From Nemertoderma westbladi (taxonomy: Eukaryota > Xenacoelomorpha > Nemertodermatida > Nemertodermatidae): a DNA stretch of 64,000 nucleotides. Both the position numbers and the translations under genes were made by a program. The stretch lies in assembly GCA_032718475.1 (NCBI GenBank), contig JAUCBJ010001930.1, positions 1 to 64,000 of the forward strand, in the 5' to 3' direction. A model generated the notes under the pieces. The model did no database searches. It was given only the letters and a program-made list of their open reading frames with translations, and was not told the origin of the DNA. Positions 21,035 to 33,355 of this stretch are shown here, piece by piece (position 1 is the first letter of the stretch; each line of letters starts with the position of its first letter).

Positions 21035-22260
21035 TTATTCAGAATACTGTGCCGGATTGTCTATAAAGTTGCGCCGCCACAACTCCCTATCACCCATGAC
21101 ATTTGCTAGATCATTCGCATCTTCAAGGCCAGTGTCCTTTAAGAAGCGTCTCAAGAAGGTCATGGGCAGTCCACTACGGTTATTCACTCCATGAGGGAGC
21201 CAACGCACAAGATTATGCATTGGCTGGTCCTCACGGCGAAAACAATGTTCTGCAAAGCAGAGGCGGCTTTGTTTTAGTATCAAGCAGGGGATACTAATGG
21301 AATACCTGCAATGGTGTATAGAGTCTGAATGGATATGCATTCATTGTACTTGACACAATTCGAACTTGTGAAAGTGCCATCCAGAGATATGCTATCCTCT
21401 GCAGTTAGAGCCTAGCATTGACTCCCCTATAAGAGTACTGGTACTAGGCCTACTCCAGCCATAAATAATCGAACCTTAAGGTTCCTTTTTTATTATATAT
21501 GAAACTTGAAAATCCTGGACAGACTATTCAATGGTACCCATACTTTCCCCTTACGTATCCGAAGGTCTTCACCTGACTTTCGGATCCATGATCCCAAGTA
21601 GCAGAAGTTATCCACGTGCTAAAGCAACCCGTAGCTAGCTGTTATGCCCTTAACGATCCGACATTTTTTGAGGGCTATCTAGGTTCACTGTCAAGATTAT
21701 GTTCTTCTTGGAGTTTACAAGAACCCTAAGTATGCTTACTATGCTTATGGTATGCTGACAGCAAGATGCCTGTCTTTCTTTTTTGATAACTCTTCAATTA
21801 TCCTTCTAAGTGCCAAAATGGCCTCCATGGTCCAACGACCTTTACGGAACCCATTCTGATTTCCACGGAGAAGTCTCTCAATGGGATCCCTGATGCGATT
21901 TAATAGAATTCTATTGTATAGCTTTGCAGCAATCGAGATCAATAAGATTCCCCGAAAAGAAAAATAGAGTGTTAGGTTGCCCTTCTTGGGAACTGGCACC
22001 AACTTATTTGTTTTCATTTCTTGTGGGACTCTTGTTGTTGGGTACATGTCTACTATGATGGGATAGATGAGCTTTAAACATTCAGGTTTTTTAAAGACCT
22101 CTGGGGGAACACCATCTACTCCACTGGCACGATTGGTCTTAATGCTCTTTGCAGCAGCCTTTACTTCTGGAAAGGAGATATCGCCAATAGGAATATCCAG
22201 GTGGAGAGCGAAAATGGAGCATTTGCGCTGTGCGAGCGCATGGCCGACGGCGTTGGCCAT
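21035..22260 (-). pseudogene. RTE-like non-LTR retrotransposon remnant (RT fragment and 3' end)
   Basis: Minus strand. 22260-21745 encodes part of a reverse transcriptase: EVKAAAKSIKTNRASGVDGV, LVPVPKKGNLTL, AAKLYNRILLNRIRDPIE, NQNGFRKGRWTMEAILALRR. 21340-21035 encodes the family C-terminus: CFRREDQPMHNLVRWLPHG, FLKDTGLEDANDLANVMGDR. About 400 bp between them match neither part, so the catalytic centre is missing. The 3' end also survives at the edge of copy B2 (about 43945-44001), so the insertion predates the duplication. A related 3' end was inserted at 31462-31984. Confidence 0.8.
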
Positions 22261-22440
22261 GTGGTATTGTTCTAGAATATTACAGTATTATTAATGCCAT
22301 GTAAAGTTAAAAGTTAAAGCCCATGTTGCTGATGGAAAATAACAAATGCCTACCTTGATTTTGTTAAGGTCAGTTTTGTTTATACTTGAAGGCTTACATA
22401 TATAAGTATACATAGGCATAATATTCCAAATACTTTTGTT

Positions 22441-22472
22441 GCGCCTGTCGATTCGTATAAATCGACAGGCGC
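22441..22472. repeat. Perfect 13-bp inverted repeat, 6-bp loop
   Basis: Arm gcgcctgtcgatt (22441-22453) pairs with 22460-22472; loop cgtata. It lies about 190 bp upstream of the DUF4806-like ATG. It could be a transposon terminus or a structured promoter element. Confidence 0.85.
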
Positions 22473-22662
22473 ATAGACCCCCCAATTTATATTACTTGCG
22501 CATGTACATTAGTGGTACGGTATACATACAGTATGCGTTCAGGTAATGTATTAATTAGTTACGGTATACACCTATACATTCAGGTAACGGTAGATAATGG
22601 TAAACGGGAAACTATCACATCACCTGAATACTCTACTGTAATAATAATAAACAAAACACGGA

Positions 22663-25600
22663 ATGTACTATTCTCTCGTCGAGTTTGTGGATGAGGATAA
22701 TGCGTTAGCCGCTGTCCCACAAACATGGCTAACTAGAATACTCGAAACAAATGATGTGGATGAGCGACCTCTTGCGGAATGCTATTGGCCTCCAAAAAAT
22801 GTATCGAATGCCATCAAAAATTACACCCAACCAGAAAAGAATTGGGACCTATACCCAGTTGTTATCATACGGAGAGGCTGCACGTATGGAGATGTAATTA
22901 AATACCAAAAACGGGCTGAAAACAATAGGGCGCTTGAGTCCGAAGGAGGAGGTCAACAATCTACTACCGGCAATCATCGCAAAAGGAAACGTGATGCAAG
23001 GTTAGCTGTTAGGTTAGATGATTAGGCTAGCGGTAATGAACCATTCAGCCATTTGGTTGTCTGCCTATATCCTGATATCATATATAGGCCTACCATACCG
23101 GTAGGCCTATCTTTGTTCCTCCCACTTCAACCTAGTCTAAACCTCCCGGAGTCCTAACTACCGGTAGTACGGTTATATGTTCTGTTGTATATATATATAT
23201 ATCTACTTAGTTTATATATAAAACTTTATAAATAAATTGTATATATAACTACTTAATTTTCAATTTAATTTATAGTTATGGTACATTCTATATGAAAATA
23301 CAATGTGTATTCAACATTAAGAGTGCATGTAACAAAATGTTTGTCTTTACTTGTAGTAGGAGGCTACTGCACAGTGCACACCCATAACTTTTTAAATCGT
23401 CATTTTCATCAATTTTTATGCTATTTTTCTATTACCGTAACATCAACGTTAATATTAATTTTGATATAGACCCCCACCACGATTTGATGGCGATAGCGAA
23501 TCCGACGATACTAATGGTGAAATGGAACTTCCTGGAGCACCGGATCCTCCAACACCGCCACCAACAGGTATAAACACCACTCCAAGAACTCGGGGTGGAT
23601 CAGACGCTGAGATAATTGCCGTGACGCCCATTGAACAACAACAACATCTGGCCAATTATAATCCGAACTCACCCGTGCTAATTATGGAGTGTAAGTTCAT
23701 CCTTATACATCATTATTACAAGTTTACAATTACCACAAAATCTACCATGCCTTTTAGTTTCCTAGTTTAGTTTTATATCAAGGACTAACATTGATACAAT
23801 GTAAGAACTTTAACCATGATGCCTAGTTTATTTTGCGTTATTTAAATGTATGTATTGTATTCATTAAACTGTATGAGTTGAATATTATGCGTTTGTGTAA
23901 CGTTAATAAATCAACTGCAATAACTAGTTTTAATTTTTCTGAAATGTTACTGTTTCCTCAACGTTAAAATTCAACGACAATGAACATAATTGTATTTTTG
24001 TTAAATATTATACGTTGATACAATGTTACCAATTCAACCAACAATTCCACAGTGTGCAAGAGTTAAATAATATACGTTGAAACAATGTTACCAATTCAAC
24101 CAACAATTCCACAGTGTGCAAGAGTTAAATATTATACGTTGAAACAATGTTACCAATTCAACCAACAATTCCACAGTGTGCAAGAGTTAAATATTATACG
24201 TTGAAACAATGTTACCAATTCAACCAACAATTCCACAGTGTGCAAGAGTTAAATATTATACGTTGAAACAATGTTACCAATTCAACCAACAATTCCACAG
24301 TGTGCAAGAGTTAAATATTATACGTTGAAACAATGTTACCAATTCAACCAACAATTCCACAGTGTGCAAGAGTTAAATATTATACGTTGATACAATGTTA
24401 CCAATTCAACCAACAATTCCACAGTGTGCAAGAGTTAAATATTATACGTTGATACAATGTTACCAATTCAACCAACAATTCCACAGTGTGCAAGAGTTAA
24501 ATATTATACGTTGAAACAATGTTACCAATTCAACCAACAATTCCACAGTGTGCAAGAGTTAAATATTATACGTTGAAACAATGTTACCAATTCAACCAAC
24601 AATTACATAGTGTGCAAGAGTTAAATATTATACGTTGAAACAATGTTACCAATTCAACCAACAATTCCACAGTGTGCAAGAGTTAAATATTATACGTTGA
24701 AACAATGTTACCAATTCAACCAACAATTACATAGTGTGCAAGAGTTAAATATTATACGTTGAAACAATGTTACCAATTCAACCAACAATTCCACAGTGTG
24801 CAAGAGTTAAATATTATACGTTGAAACAATGTTACCAATTCAACCAACAATTCCACAGTGTGCAAGAGTTAAATATTATACGTTGAAACAATGTTACCAA
24901 TTCAACCAACAATTCCACAGTGTGCAAGAGTTAAATATTATACGTTGAAACAATGTTACCAATTCAACCAACAATTCCACAGTGTGCAAGAGTTAAATAT
25001 TATACGTTGAAACAATGTTACCAATTCAACCAACAATTCCACAGTGTGCAAGAGTTAAATATTATACGTTGAAACAATGTTACCAATTCAACCAACAATT
25101 ACATAGTGTGCAAGAGTTAAATATTATACGTTGAAACAATGTTACCAATTCAACCAACAATTCCACAGTGTGCAAGAGTTAAATATTATACGTTGAAACA
25201 ATGTTACCAATTCAACCAACAATTCCACAGTGTGCAAGAGTTAAATATTATACGTTGAAACAATGTTACCAATTCAACCAACAATTACATAGTGTGCAAG
25301 AGTTAAATATTATACGTTGAAACAATGTTACCAATTCAACCAACAATTCCACAGTGTGCAAGAGTTAAATATTATACGTTGAAACAATGTTACCAATTCA
25401 ACCAACAATTCCACAGTGTGCAAGAGTTAAATATTATACGTTGAAACAATGTTACCAATTCAACCAACAATTCCACAGTGTGCAAGAGTTAAATATTATA
25501 CGTTGAAACAATGTTACCAATTCAACCAACAATTCCACAGTGTGCAAGAGTTAAATATTATACGTTGAAACAATGTTACCAATTCAACCAACAATTACAT

Positions 25601-26943
25601 AGTGTGCAAGAGTTAAATATTATACGTTGATACAATGTTACCAATTCAACCAACAATTCCACAGTGTGCAAGAGTTAAATATTATACGTTGAAACAATGT
25701 TACCAATTCAACCAACAATTCCACAGTGTGCAAGAGTTAAATATTATACGTTGAAACAATGTTACCAATTCAACCAACAATTCCACAGTGTGCAAGAGTT
25801 AAATATTATACGTTGAAACAATGTTACCAATTCAACCAACAATTACATAGTGTGCAAGAGTTAAATATTATACGTTGAAACAATGTTACCAATTCAACCA
25901 ACAATTACATAGTGTGCAAGAGTTAAATATTATACGTTGAAACAATGTTACCAATTCAACCAACAATTACATAGTGTGCAAGAGTTAAATATTATACGTT
26001 GATACAATGTTACCAATTCAACCAACAATTCCACAGTGTGCAAGAGTTAAATATTATACGTTGAAACAATGTTACCAATTCAACCAACAATTCCACAGTG
26101 TGCAAGAGTTAAATATTATACGTTGATACAATGTTACCAATTCAACCAACAATTCCACAGTGTGCAAGAGTTAAATATTATACGTTGAAACAATGTTACC
26201 AATTCAACCAACAATTCCACAGTGTGCAAGAGTTAAATATTATACGTTGATACAATGTTACCAATTCAACCAACAATTCCACAGTGTGCAAGAGTTAAAT
26301 ATTATACGTTGAAACAATGTTACCAATTCAAGTTAGAATACTGTTACTTTATTTCATGGCGTATTTCAATCCGACTTAAAAATAAAAAAGAGGGGCTTAA
26401 AAAATTTTCATATATATTTATTAATATTTGTAATTGTTGAATTTTAGCTCTGGGTAAGAAGCTTCTTAGCAAATTAGAGTGTCTTCAGCAGGAGCTGAAA
26501 AGGCAAGGGGAGCGACAAGTCGAACTTGGTATTAAAATTGAGAGAATCATAGACGGCGACTCCTCTAAAGCAGAATCAGGCTATATCCCAAAGTTCCCCA
26601 TGAGCCGTATTGAAGAGGTCAATGAGAAATTGAAAAAATTGAAACGATTGAAAAAATTGAAATTGAATGAAAAATTGAAACTGAATTATAGTGGCAACCC
26701 TAAAACATGTTTAATTATATAAACTAAACTAAATAAATGAAAAACTAATATTTGATTAAACATGTAAGTAATTTATTAATATTGATTGACCATTACTTAT
26801 CATTTACAGAGTCTGTGAGACGGAATAAAGCATTGGTGTCAGTGTCTGATGCTGATGTGGGAAATGTTGTGAAGGACTGGTTAAAGTTTGCTGATGCAAG
26901 AATGTCTCGTAAGAAGAGGTCACTCGGCGTCACAGAAGAGTAA
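22663..26943 (+). CDS. DUF4806-like spliced gene (four exons), probably transposon-borne and degenerate
   Basis: Exon 1 22663-23000 (MYYSLVEFVDEDNALAAVPQ, CYWPP, basic end KRKRDAR; donor GTTAGC). Exon 2 23470-23690 (acidic, then GAPDPPTPPPTG; acceptor tatag, donor GTAAGT). Exon 3 from 26448 (acceptor attttag; LLSKLECLQQELKRQ coiled coil, then FPMSRIEEVNEKL). Exon 4 26810-26943 (SVRRNKALVSVSDADVGNVV, stop TAA). The exon 1/2 and 2/3 junctions keep the frame. FPxxxxEE and the final SVRRN...W...A.R block are typical of DUF4806 proteins. The conserved core between them is missing: exon 3 degenerates into Lys/Leu repeats and stops near 26721. Function is unknown; such genes often accompany transposases. 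A 62-bp satellite fills intron 2. Confidence 0.6.
23999..26329. repeat. 62-bp minisatellite, about 37.5 copies, inside an intron
   Basis: The period is exactly 62 bp (for example tatacgttga at 24071, then 24133 and 24195). Units are almost identical, with two alternating sites: ttccacagtg versus ttacatagtg, and gttgaaac versus gttgatac. The core acgttgaaacaatgttacca resembles the motif of the 138-bp satellite at 30499-31285. Variant order shows blocks that suggest multi-unit amplification. Confidence 0.97.
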
Positions 26944-27119
26944 AGATAGACTAAAGAATAATACATTCTCGTGACTAACATATTAATACGGCATATATAT
27001 ACATTTCGCAGTTGTACTGCTAATCTTTGATTGCGTAATCGTGTGGCCTTCCGGCCGACTGCAGCAGACCATGCACTGAAAGGCAGATGCGGGTTAATTA
27101 ATTAGAACTTAATTACAAC

Positions 27120-27335
27120 AATATTTTTTAGTTAGTCATAACTAACATGTATATATGTATAATATATATATATAATAGTATAGTATAGTATATAATACAA
27201 TGCATGTATAATATAGTATATGTATGTATATATATGTAGTATACACTATACATAGACATATACCTGTATAATACAGTGCATCATGTATAATATAGTATAA
27301 ATATAATACATATATTTATATATTATACATATATA

Positions 27336-27386
<51 letters not shown>

Positions 27387-27390
27387 GGGC
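27120..27390. repeat. AT-rich microsatellite region with an (AT)n run
   Basis: Irregular TATA/GTATA repeats, ending in an uninterrupted (at)n run at about 27333-27381. Between the DUF4806-like exons and the transposase-like exon no gene is visible (26944-27593). Confidence 0.9.
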
Positions 27391-27593
27391 ATATATATCT
27401 TTCGCAGTTGTACTGCTTATCTTTTTTGATCTACCTCAATTTGATGTTTTAATCACCTTTTTGAAAGTGATACTTTTTTTAAGATTACATATTTTTATAG
27501 TGATATTTTAGTTAACTTCAAAAAAAAATATTTTATTATAATTCGGCAAGCCCGTACAATATAATTTTATGTCAAAGTTCACTAGTTTTTATA

Positions 27594-29594
27594 GAGAGTG
27601 AAGTTGATTCTCACGATGGGGATTCATTTGCAATTACGGCAGGATCTGAAATAGTTAATAATACTAGAACTTTCGACTTTTGTAACTTTGAAGTTGATTT
27701 AGGTAAATTCGATGATTCAGATTATGATTCCGATGCTATAATAGATGAATCTGAAGTTACCAATGATTCAGACGGCTTTAATGATGGTAATTCTCTGCGT
27801 GATTTTTTATCAGAGTGGGCGATTTCTTACTCTATTCCTCAAACTGCACTTAGAGCCCTATTAGATGGCTTGCGGTCTTCCCCTCAGGTTACTAATGAAA
27901 GTTTGCCAAAAGATCCCAGGACTCTTCTACGGACTCCTAGGAGTGAATCATTGTGTTTAAACTTGTGCTTAAATAAATCTGGGGGTTTGTACTACTATTT
28001 TGGAATTGAAAATAGCATAAATTATATTCTCAACAGTAGTAATGAATGGAAGAAATTTGTATCACTTTCAATAGATTCTGCAAATAATTTATCTATACAA
28101 ATAAATGTGGATGGTCTCTCGGTATACAAGAGTTGTAATTCACAGTTATGGCCACTTCTAAGTAGAATAGTCTTTCCTTGTAAAACTGAACCATTTATAA
28201 TAGCTTTGTATTACGGTAATTCAAAACCAACAGATCTAGAGTTTTTGCATGATTTTTGTACTGAGTATAAGAGACTTCAAACGTGTGGAATTTCAATTAA
28301 TGGATTACAGTGCAATTGTACTATTACAATAACTGCCGTAGTTTGCGATGCTCCTGCGCGATCCTTTCTTAAATGCGTTAAAGGTCCTGGCGGGTACTTT
28401 GGTTGTGATCGATGCACAGTAGAGGGCGTTTGGGAAGATAAGGTTGTTTATCCCGATTTGGATGCGAGTTCTAGAACTGCTGAGGATTTTGCTTCACAAA
28501 CAGATGAAGACCATCATCGTGGAACATCCCCTTTATCTGATCTAAAAATAGATATGGTTCACCAGTTTCCCTTAGATTACATGCACCTTATTTGCTTAGG
28601 GGTAATGCGACGTTTAATATTTCTTTGGGTTAAAGGTCCACCTCAGTGTCGTCTCGGTAGTGTACTTACTAATCAATTGTCAAATATTCTACTTTCTTAT
28701 AAGAGTTACATACCGTCTGAATTTGCTAGGAAACCGCGTTCTATTGCCGAGGTTAAACGTTGGAAAGCCACAGAGTTCCGATTATTTCTACTGTACACCG
28801 GTCCAGTTGCGTTGAAGCCTATCTTATCTAAGTCATTGTATGATAACTTTATGTTATTTTTTGTAGCAACCTATCTTTGTCTTAGTCCATTGTACTGCAG
28901 TCTCTATGTCGATTATTCAAATAAATTGTTTCGTTTATTTGTTGAACATTATTCAAAGTTATATGGTTCAAATATGGTAGTATATAATGTTCATTGTTTA
29001 ATACATCTGGCTGAAGATGTTAAACGATTTGGAAATTTAGATAGAGTTTCTGCCTTTCCTTTTGAGAACTTTTTGGGCAGTTTGAAAAAACGACTTCGTT
29101 CTCCAAACCTCCCATTGCAGCAGCTAGTGTTGCGAGAGCTCGAGATCAGAAAAAATACTGGAAAGATTAATAAGAAATCAAATGACTCAGAAATTATACA
29201 CAAAATCGAACACAATGATGGGCCTTTAACAAGCACTTTCACCCATGCTCTAAACATACGACAGTACAAAAGTGTACTTATTAATAATAATATTACTTTG
29301 TCGAGGGAAGGTTGTGCTAATAATTGTATTAGTGTTAATAATTCTCCAATGTTGGTTCGTAATATTTTGAAAGTTGGCTCAGACACTGTTGTGATTTATC
29401 AAAAGTTTGTTTCTGTTTCTGATTTTTTTGTTTACCCGTTACAATCTAGTAAAATTGGCATTTTTAAGGTTGGAAATGTGTCCAGTGATTTGCACCATAT
29501 GAAACTAAAAACCGAAGAAATTCATAAGAATGTAATTTTACCGATAGGTAGAACTGATAATTCATTTGTATTAATCCCAATACTTCATTCATAA
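27594..29594 (+). CDS. Transposase-like protein (CACTA/EnSpm-related, assignment uncertain)
   Basis: The frame opens after an acceptor-like gtttttatag (ends 27593) and runs 666 codons without a stop; no upstream ATG exon was identified. Residues about 1-90 are Asp/Glu-rich. Then come VVCDAPARSFLKCVKGPGGY, FGCDRC (zinc-ribbon-like Cys pair), the HH and IDMVHQFPLDYMHLICLGVM block, FARKPRSIAEVKRWKATEFR, and LLYTGPVALKPIL. These match an animal family of large DDE/D transposases related to TNP2/CACTA proteins. The acidic residues in DAPAR and PLDYMH are catalytic candidates. Next to a DUF4806-like gene on the same strand, it fits a two-gene DNA transposon. No terminal repeats were delimited. Confidence 0.65.
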   Translation, partial: ESEVDSHDGDSFAITAGSEIVNNTRTFDFCNFEVDLGKFDDSDYDSDAIIDESEVTNDSDGFNDGNSLRDFLSEWAISYSIPQTALRALLDGLRSSPQVTNESLPKDPRTLLRTPRSESLCLNLCLNKSGGLYYYFGIENSINYILNSSNEWKKFVSLSIDSANNLSIQINVDGLSVYKSCNSQLWPLLSRIVFPCKTEPFIIALYYGNSKPTDLEFLHDFCTEYKRLQTCGISINGLQCNCTITITAVVCDAPARSFLKCVKGPGGYFGCDRCTVEGVWEDKVVYPDLDASSRTAEDFASQTDEDHHRGTSPLSDLKIDMVHQFPLDYMHLICLGVMRRLIFLWVKGPPQCRLGSVLTNQLSNILLSYKSYIPSEFARKPRSIAEVKRWKATEFRLFLLYTGPVALKPILSKSLYDNFMLFFVATYLCLSPLYCSLYVDYSNKLFRLFVEHYSKLYGSNMVVYNVHCLIHLAEDVKRFGNLDRVSAFPFENFLGSLKKRLRSPNLPLQQLVLRELEIRKNTGKINKKSNDSEIIHKIEHNDGPLTSTFTHALNIRQYKSVLINNNITLSREGCANNCISVNNSPMLVRNILKVGSDTVVIYQKFVSVSDFFVYPLQSSKIGIFKVGNVSSDLHHMKLKTEEIHKNVILPIGRTDNSFVLIPILHS

Positions 29595-29934
29595 TTCGTG
29601 TGTCAACTGAGTTTTTAGTGTTTATGTTTACGTAATAGTAACATATGTAACAGATGGATACAGTAATACTTTTAAATTTGTTTACTCTTTTATTGAAAAA
29701 AACGTTGTGCTTTATGTTAATCTTCAAATTGATTCGTAATTAATTAGTTTTTGTTTACAAAGTAGTTATTCAAAGCATACATAGGTGGGCATTTAATTTA
29801 AGTAATTCTGGGCTTACTTCTTAATTAATTACTTTTACACTAAATATATTATTATAATGGCACGATTCATTCTGTGGGGCGAGTCAGTACTGTGAGCTAT
29901 CTGTGAATGGTATATAATAATAATTATACTAAGG
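29595..29934. other. No recognisable feature
   Basis: AT-rich 3' flank of the transposase-like gene. No supported coding region. Confidence 0.6.
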
Positions 29935-30085
29935 TCAGTGCGTCACCTTCCTTTACTTTACATTGTAAAGGTCAGTGCGTCACCTTCCTTTACTTTACAT
30001 TGTAAAGGTCAGTGCGTCACCTTCCTTTACTTTACATTGTAAAGGTCAGTGCGTCACCCCCCTTTACTTTGCATTGTAAAGGTTA
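29935..30085. repeat. 36-bp tandem repeat, four copies
   Basis: Units aaggtcagtgcgtcacc + ttcctttactttacattgt repeat four times with few changes. Each ends in the palindrome ctttacattgtaaag. A poly-C stretch follows at about 30174-30193. Confidence 0.93.
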
Positions 30086-30498
30086 GCACCAATATATTAT
30101 ATTATGACTGTAGCCATAGTTTAAAATAACTGATCGCTGAAATGGTTTGCAGTTCTTAGGTTGTAATTAAAGCCCCCCCTCCCCCCCCCCCCCTCCCAGA
30201 ATACTTAAATTAAATGACCTCTTTTTAAGTTAAATGCTTAAAGTCCCTCTATAATGTAACATAGTCAGAATATTATGTATGTACATTTGCAACTATTATC
30301 TTCTAATTTGATAATATAATTACGTATTATTTGCAATCAAATGTTTTTTAATGTTCTTACAAAGTAACTACGGTAGGGGGAACTACAAATTATTGATCGC
30401 TGATGAAACCCAGATACCGGATTGTGGTGCATTTTGACCGCAAGTGAAAAAGTGATCTGTGCAAATTGGCCTTATATGAAATAAAGTTTGTGCAATCC

Positions 30499-31285
30499 AA
30501 ACAACCATTAATTCAACGTTGATTAAAGGTTGTAATTTAACCAAATGTTGTTACAATGGCAACGAACGTTCATCGTTGATGCAACATTGCAATATAGTTA
30601 GGAATATACCGTTATTACAACGTAACTTCAATGAGAAAACAACCACTTATTCAACGTTGATTCAACGTCTAACTGCAATGTTACATTGTTACAATGATAA
30701 CTAACAGTCAACGTTGATGCAACATTGCAATATAGTTAGGAATATACCGTTATTACAACGTAACTTCAATGAGCAAACAACCACTTATTCAACGTTGATT
30801 CAACGTCTAACTGCAATGTTACATTGTTACAATGATAACTAACAGTCAACGTTGATGCAACATTGCAATATAGTTAGGAATATACCGTTATTACAACGTA
30901 ACTTCAATGAGCAAACAACCACTTATTCAACGTTGATTCAACGTCTAACTGCAATGTTACATTGTTACAATGATAACTAACAGTCAACGTTGATGCAACA
31001 TTGCAATATAGTTAGGAATATACCGTTATTACAACGTAACTTCAATGAGCAAACAACCACTTATTCAACGTTGATTCAACGTCTAACTGCAATGTTACAT
31101 TGTTACAATGATAACTAACAGTCAACGTTGATGCAACATTGCAATATAGTTAGGAATATACCGTTATTACAACGTAACTTCAATGAGCAAACAACCACTT
31201 ATTCAACGTTGATTCAACGTCTAACTGCAATGTTACATTGTTACAATGATAACTAACAGTCAACGTTGATGCAACGTTTCTGTGT
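30499..31285. repeat. 138-bp satellite, about 5.7 copies, rich in caacgttg palindromes
   Basis: Anchor ccacttattcaacgttga occurs at 30643, 30781, 30919, 31057 and 31195, exactly 138 bp apart. The first unit is diverged. Units contain attcaacgttgattcaacg and gttacattgttacaatg. The array ends at gcaacgtttctgtgttacct, which then joins the remnant BEL LTR at 31305, possibly a transposon terminus. Confidence 0.95.
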
Positions 31286-31461
31286 TACCTGGGATAAGAC
31301 ACATAAATGAATAGGTTAAACTGTTAAAGGTCTAAAAGCGCGAACACTACCTAACCAAGAACAAGCGGACCCACAATTGTGAGTGACCGTGTAACAACTT
31401 TCCAACAGCACCCACTGAGGCTTCAAACTGATACAGACAGAAGTGCGGCCGTATGTGTACG

Positions 31462-31984
31462 GTTACGTGTGTAAGGCTTGGGTAGCTCTATCAAAAATGG
31501 ATACCATCTGGAAATCAGATCTCTCCAGGCACCTGAAGACTAAGTTCTTTCGAGCCACAGTGGAAAGTGTATTTTTATACGGGGGTGAGACCTGGACACT
31601 GACTAAATCACTTGAACAACGAATTGATGGTTGCTACACAAGACTACTAAGGGAAGCCCGAAACATCAGCTGGAGACGACACATGACAAATACCGAGCTT
31701 TATGGTACAATACCACCTGTATCAACCACCCTTCGTGAACGCAGATTAAGATTCAGTGGGCACTGCTGGCGAAGTAAAGACGAGGTCATACCAGATCTAC
31801 TTCTCTGGCAACCAACTCATGGAAAGCGCAGTCGTGGACGACCGGCCATAACGTATATAGATCAACTTGAAAGGGATACTGAACTAGGGAGAAACGAAAT
31901 TGCGACAACTATGGAGAATCGGAAAGCCTGGAAGGATCTCATTTCCACTGTCAGAGTTCGCTCGACCTAGTAGTAGTAGTAGTA
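31462..31984 (+). mobile_element. 5'-truncated RTE-like LINE insertion with (TAG)n tail, 11-bp target duplication
   Basis: Identical gtatgtgtacg flanks at 31451-31461 and 31985-31995. Copy A at about 11810 shows the empty site. The insert encodes an RTE-type C-terminus (31443-31970 frame): SVFLYGGETWTLTKSLEQRI, CYTRLLREARNISWRRHM, RLRFSGHCWR, HGKRSRGRPAITYIDQL. It ends in tagtagtagtag, the simple-repeat tail typical of this clade. Only the region after the catalytic RT motifs is present, so it is dead on arrival. Confidence 0.9.
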
Positions 31985-32170
31985 GTATGTGTACGACACG
32001 AACTGCTCCTGGCAGAACCATTCGGGTTAGTGCGGTTTAACTGCAATACATGCGGGGAGTGTTTTTCACGCGACAAATGTATCCGCAATTGGGAGAGATT
32101 GTAACTGTAATGTTTGTAAGAAACGTTTGTCAACTTCCGGTGATACAGTTAGACACGATCTTTCCCAGAT
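31985..32170 (+). pseudogene. Broken C2H2-type zinc-finger fragment, copy B1
   Basis: Same sequence and same reading-frame break as 11820-12002: CNTCGECFSRDKCIRNWER, then CNCNVCKKRFSTSGDTVR (with Ser to Cys at one site). The LINE insertion at 31462-31984 separates it from its upstream part. Confidence 0.5.
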
Positions 32171-33355
32171 TGCATAATAAACTAGTAACCTAAGTAGAGT
32201 ATTGTAGTTAGTTGGATATTATGATAGTACTAGAGTATACATACACCATGACCTGGAATATAGCGTCGTAATTCAGTGACTTGGACCGGACCCCCCCCCC
32301 CCCCCCCCCCTCAACCCTTTTCTAAGAATGCCTTATTAAGAATGAATAACATTGTTTATAATCCTGCGATCGACAGCTGCAATACAGTATGCCGATAGTA
32401 CTGGTGAATTCAAATTGGGGTGGGGTCCAAGTTAATTCATTGAATTGCGACACTATATTTCACAGCACTCTGGAATATCAGAGTAGATTACGACCGATTA
32501 CAACCCCGGCCATTCTATATCTCTGGTTATAATTTTGGTTTAATTGATTATTTTAAGTAAATAATTGTATGGCGCTGGAATTTAAACATTTACAATTTTC
32601 GTAGATTTGCAATATTTTTAGGAGCTCGCTTAAAGTAAGATTAAAATTATTTTGCAATTGATTACTGGATGTTTTACTGACATATAAATTCGATATAATC
32701 AATATTTTTCAGTTCTGCTTGAACTATTTATTAGATATTCAAAAAATTTACTTAACTATATTTACTTCGGGATCCCGCTCCAAAAATGTCGGGATCAGGG
32801 CCGGGATTGCAATTTTCGCCGGAATCTCGGTTTTTCTGGATCGGGATCCCGTTATAATTTAAACGGGATGAGAATTTTCCGGGGTCGCTATCGAAATTGC
32901 AAGTTTGATTTTAATTTTTAATTTCACGAATTTTGGGATATTTTTATCACTTTATAACACACTGCCAAAATATTAGTAAGATAAAGTTATATTACAATTA
33001 ATTTAGTTAGTCATAGTTCACAGATGGGATTTTGCAGTTTTCAACGCACCGCTGTCAACACTGCAGTTATCCAGTGGTGCACGCGCACAATAACAAAATT
33101 GAATATTACCCCCAAAAGGATTCAATCGTTGTGTAAAGCTTGAAAATTCATGTTGAAAGTCGTTGTTATTACTTTGTTTCCTCGGCATAAATTCACGGAA
33201 AATACTTCCAATAGATGGATATTACGTTGTTAAAACGATGGCCGTTGGGCACCATCGTAACTACAATACATAGATAATTGGATCCATGATAGATAAATTG
33301 GCGCCAACTAATCTAGCGAGGTATTGTTAAACAACCTCTGTTACGATTTTCTACA
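32171..33355. other. Duplicated non-coding stretch, copy B1
   Basis: Counterpart of 12003-13053, including the cgggatcccg cluster (about 32768-32880). An extra segment (32245-32380) carries a poly-C run at about 32290-32310. No gene seen. Confidence 0.55.

Larger units (their letters stand above)
11660..21105 (+). repeat. Segmental duplication copy A (zinc-finger unit)
   Basis: Homologous to B1 (31305-34376) and B2 (39643-44001). From left to right it holds an LTR end, a broken zinc-finger fragment, a retropepsin-like exon, a zinc-finger promoter interrupted by a Penelope-like element, the zinc-finger array, its 3' flank, and the start of a minus-strand LINE. The copies differ by substitutions, indels and private insertions, which give empty/filled-site comparisons. 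Confidence 0.9.

Noticed and set aside
30400-30430. Hammerhead-like CTGATGA at 30400
   Set aside because: No GAAA after a stem II and no pairing flanks.
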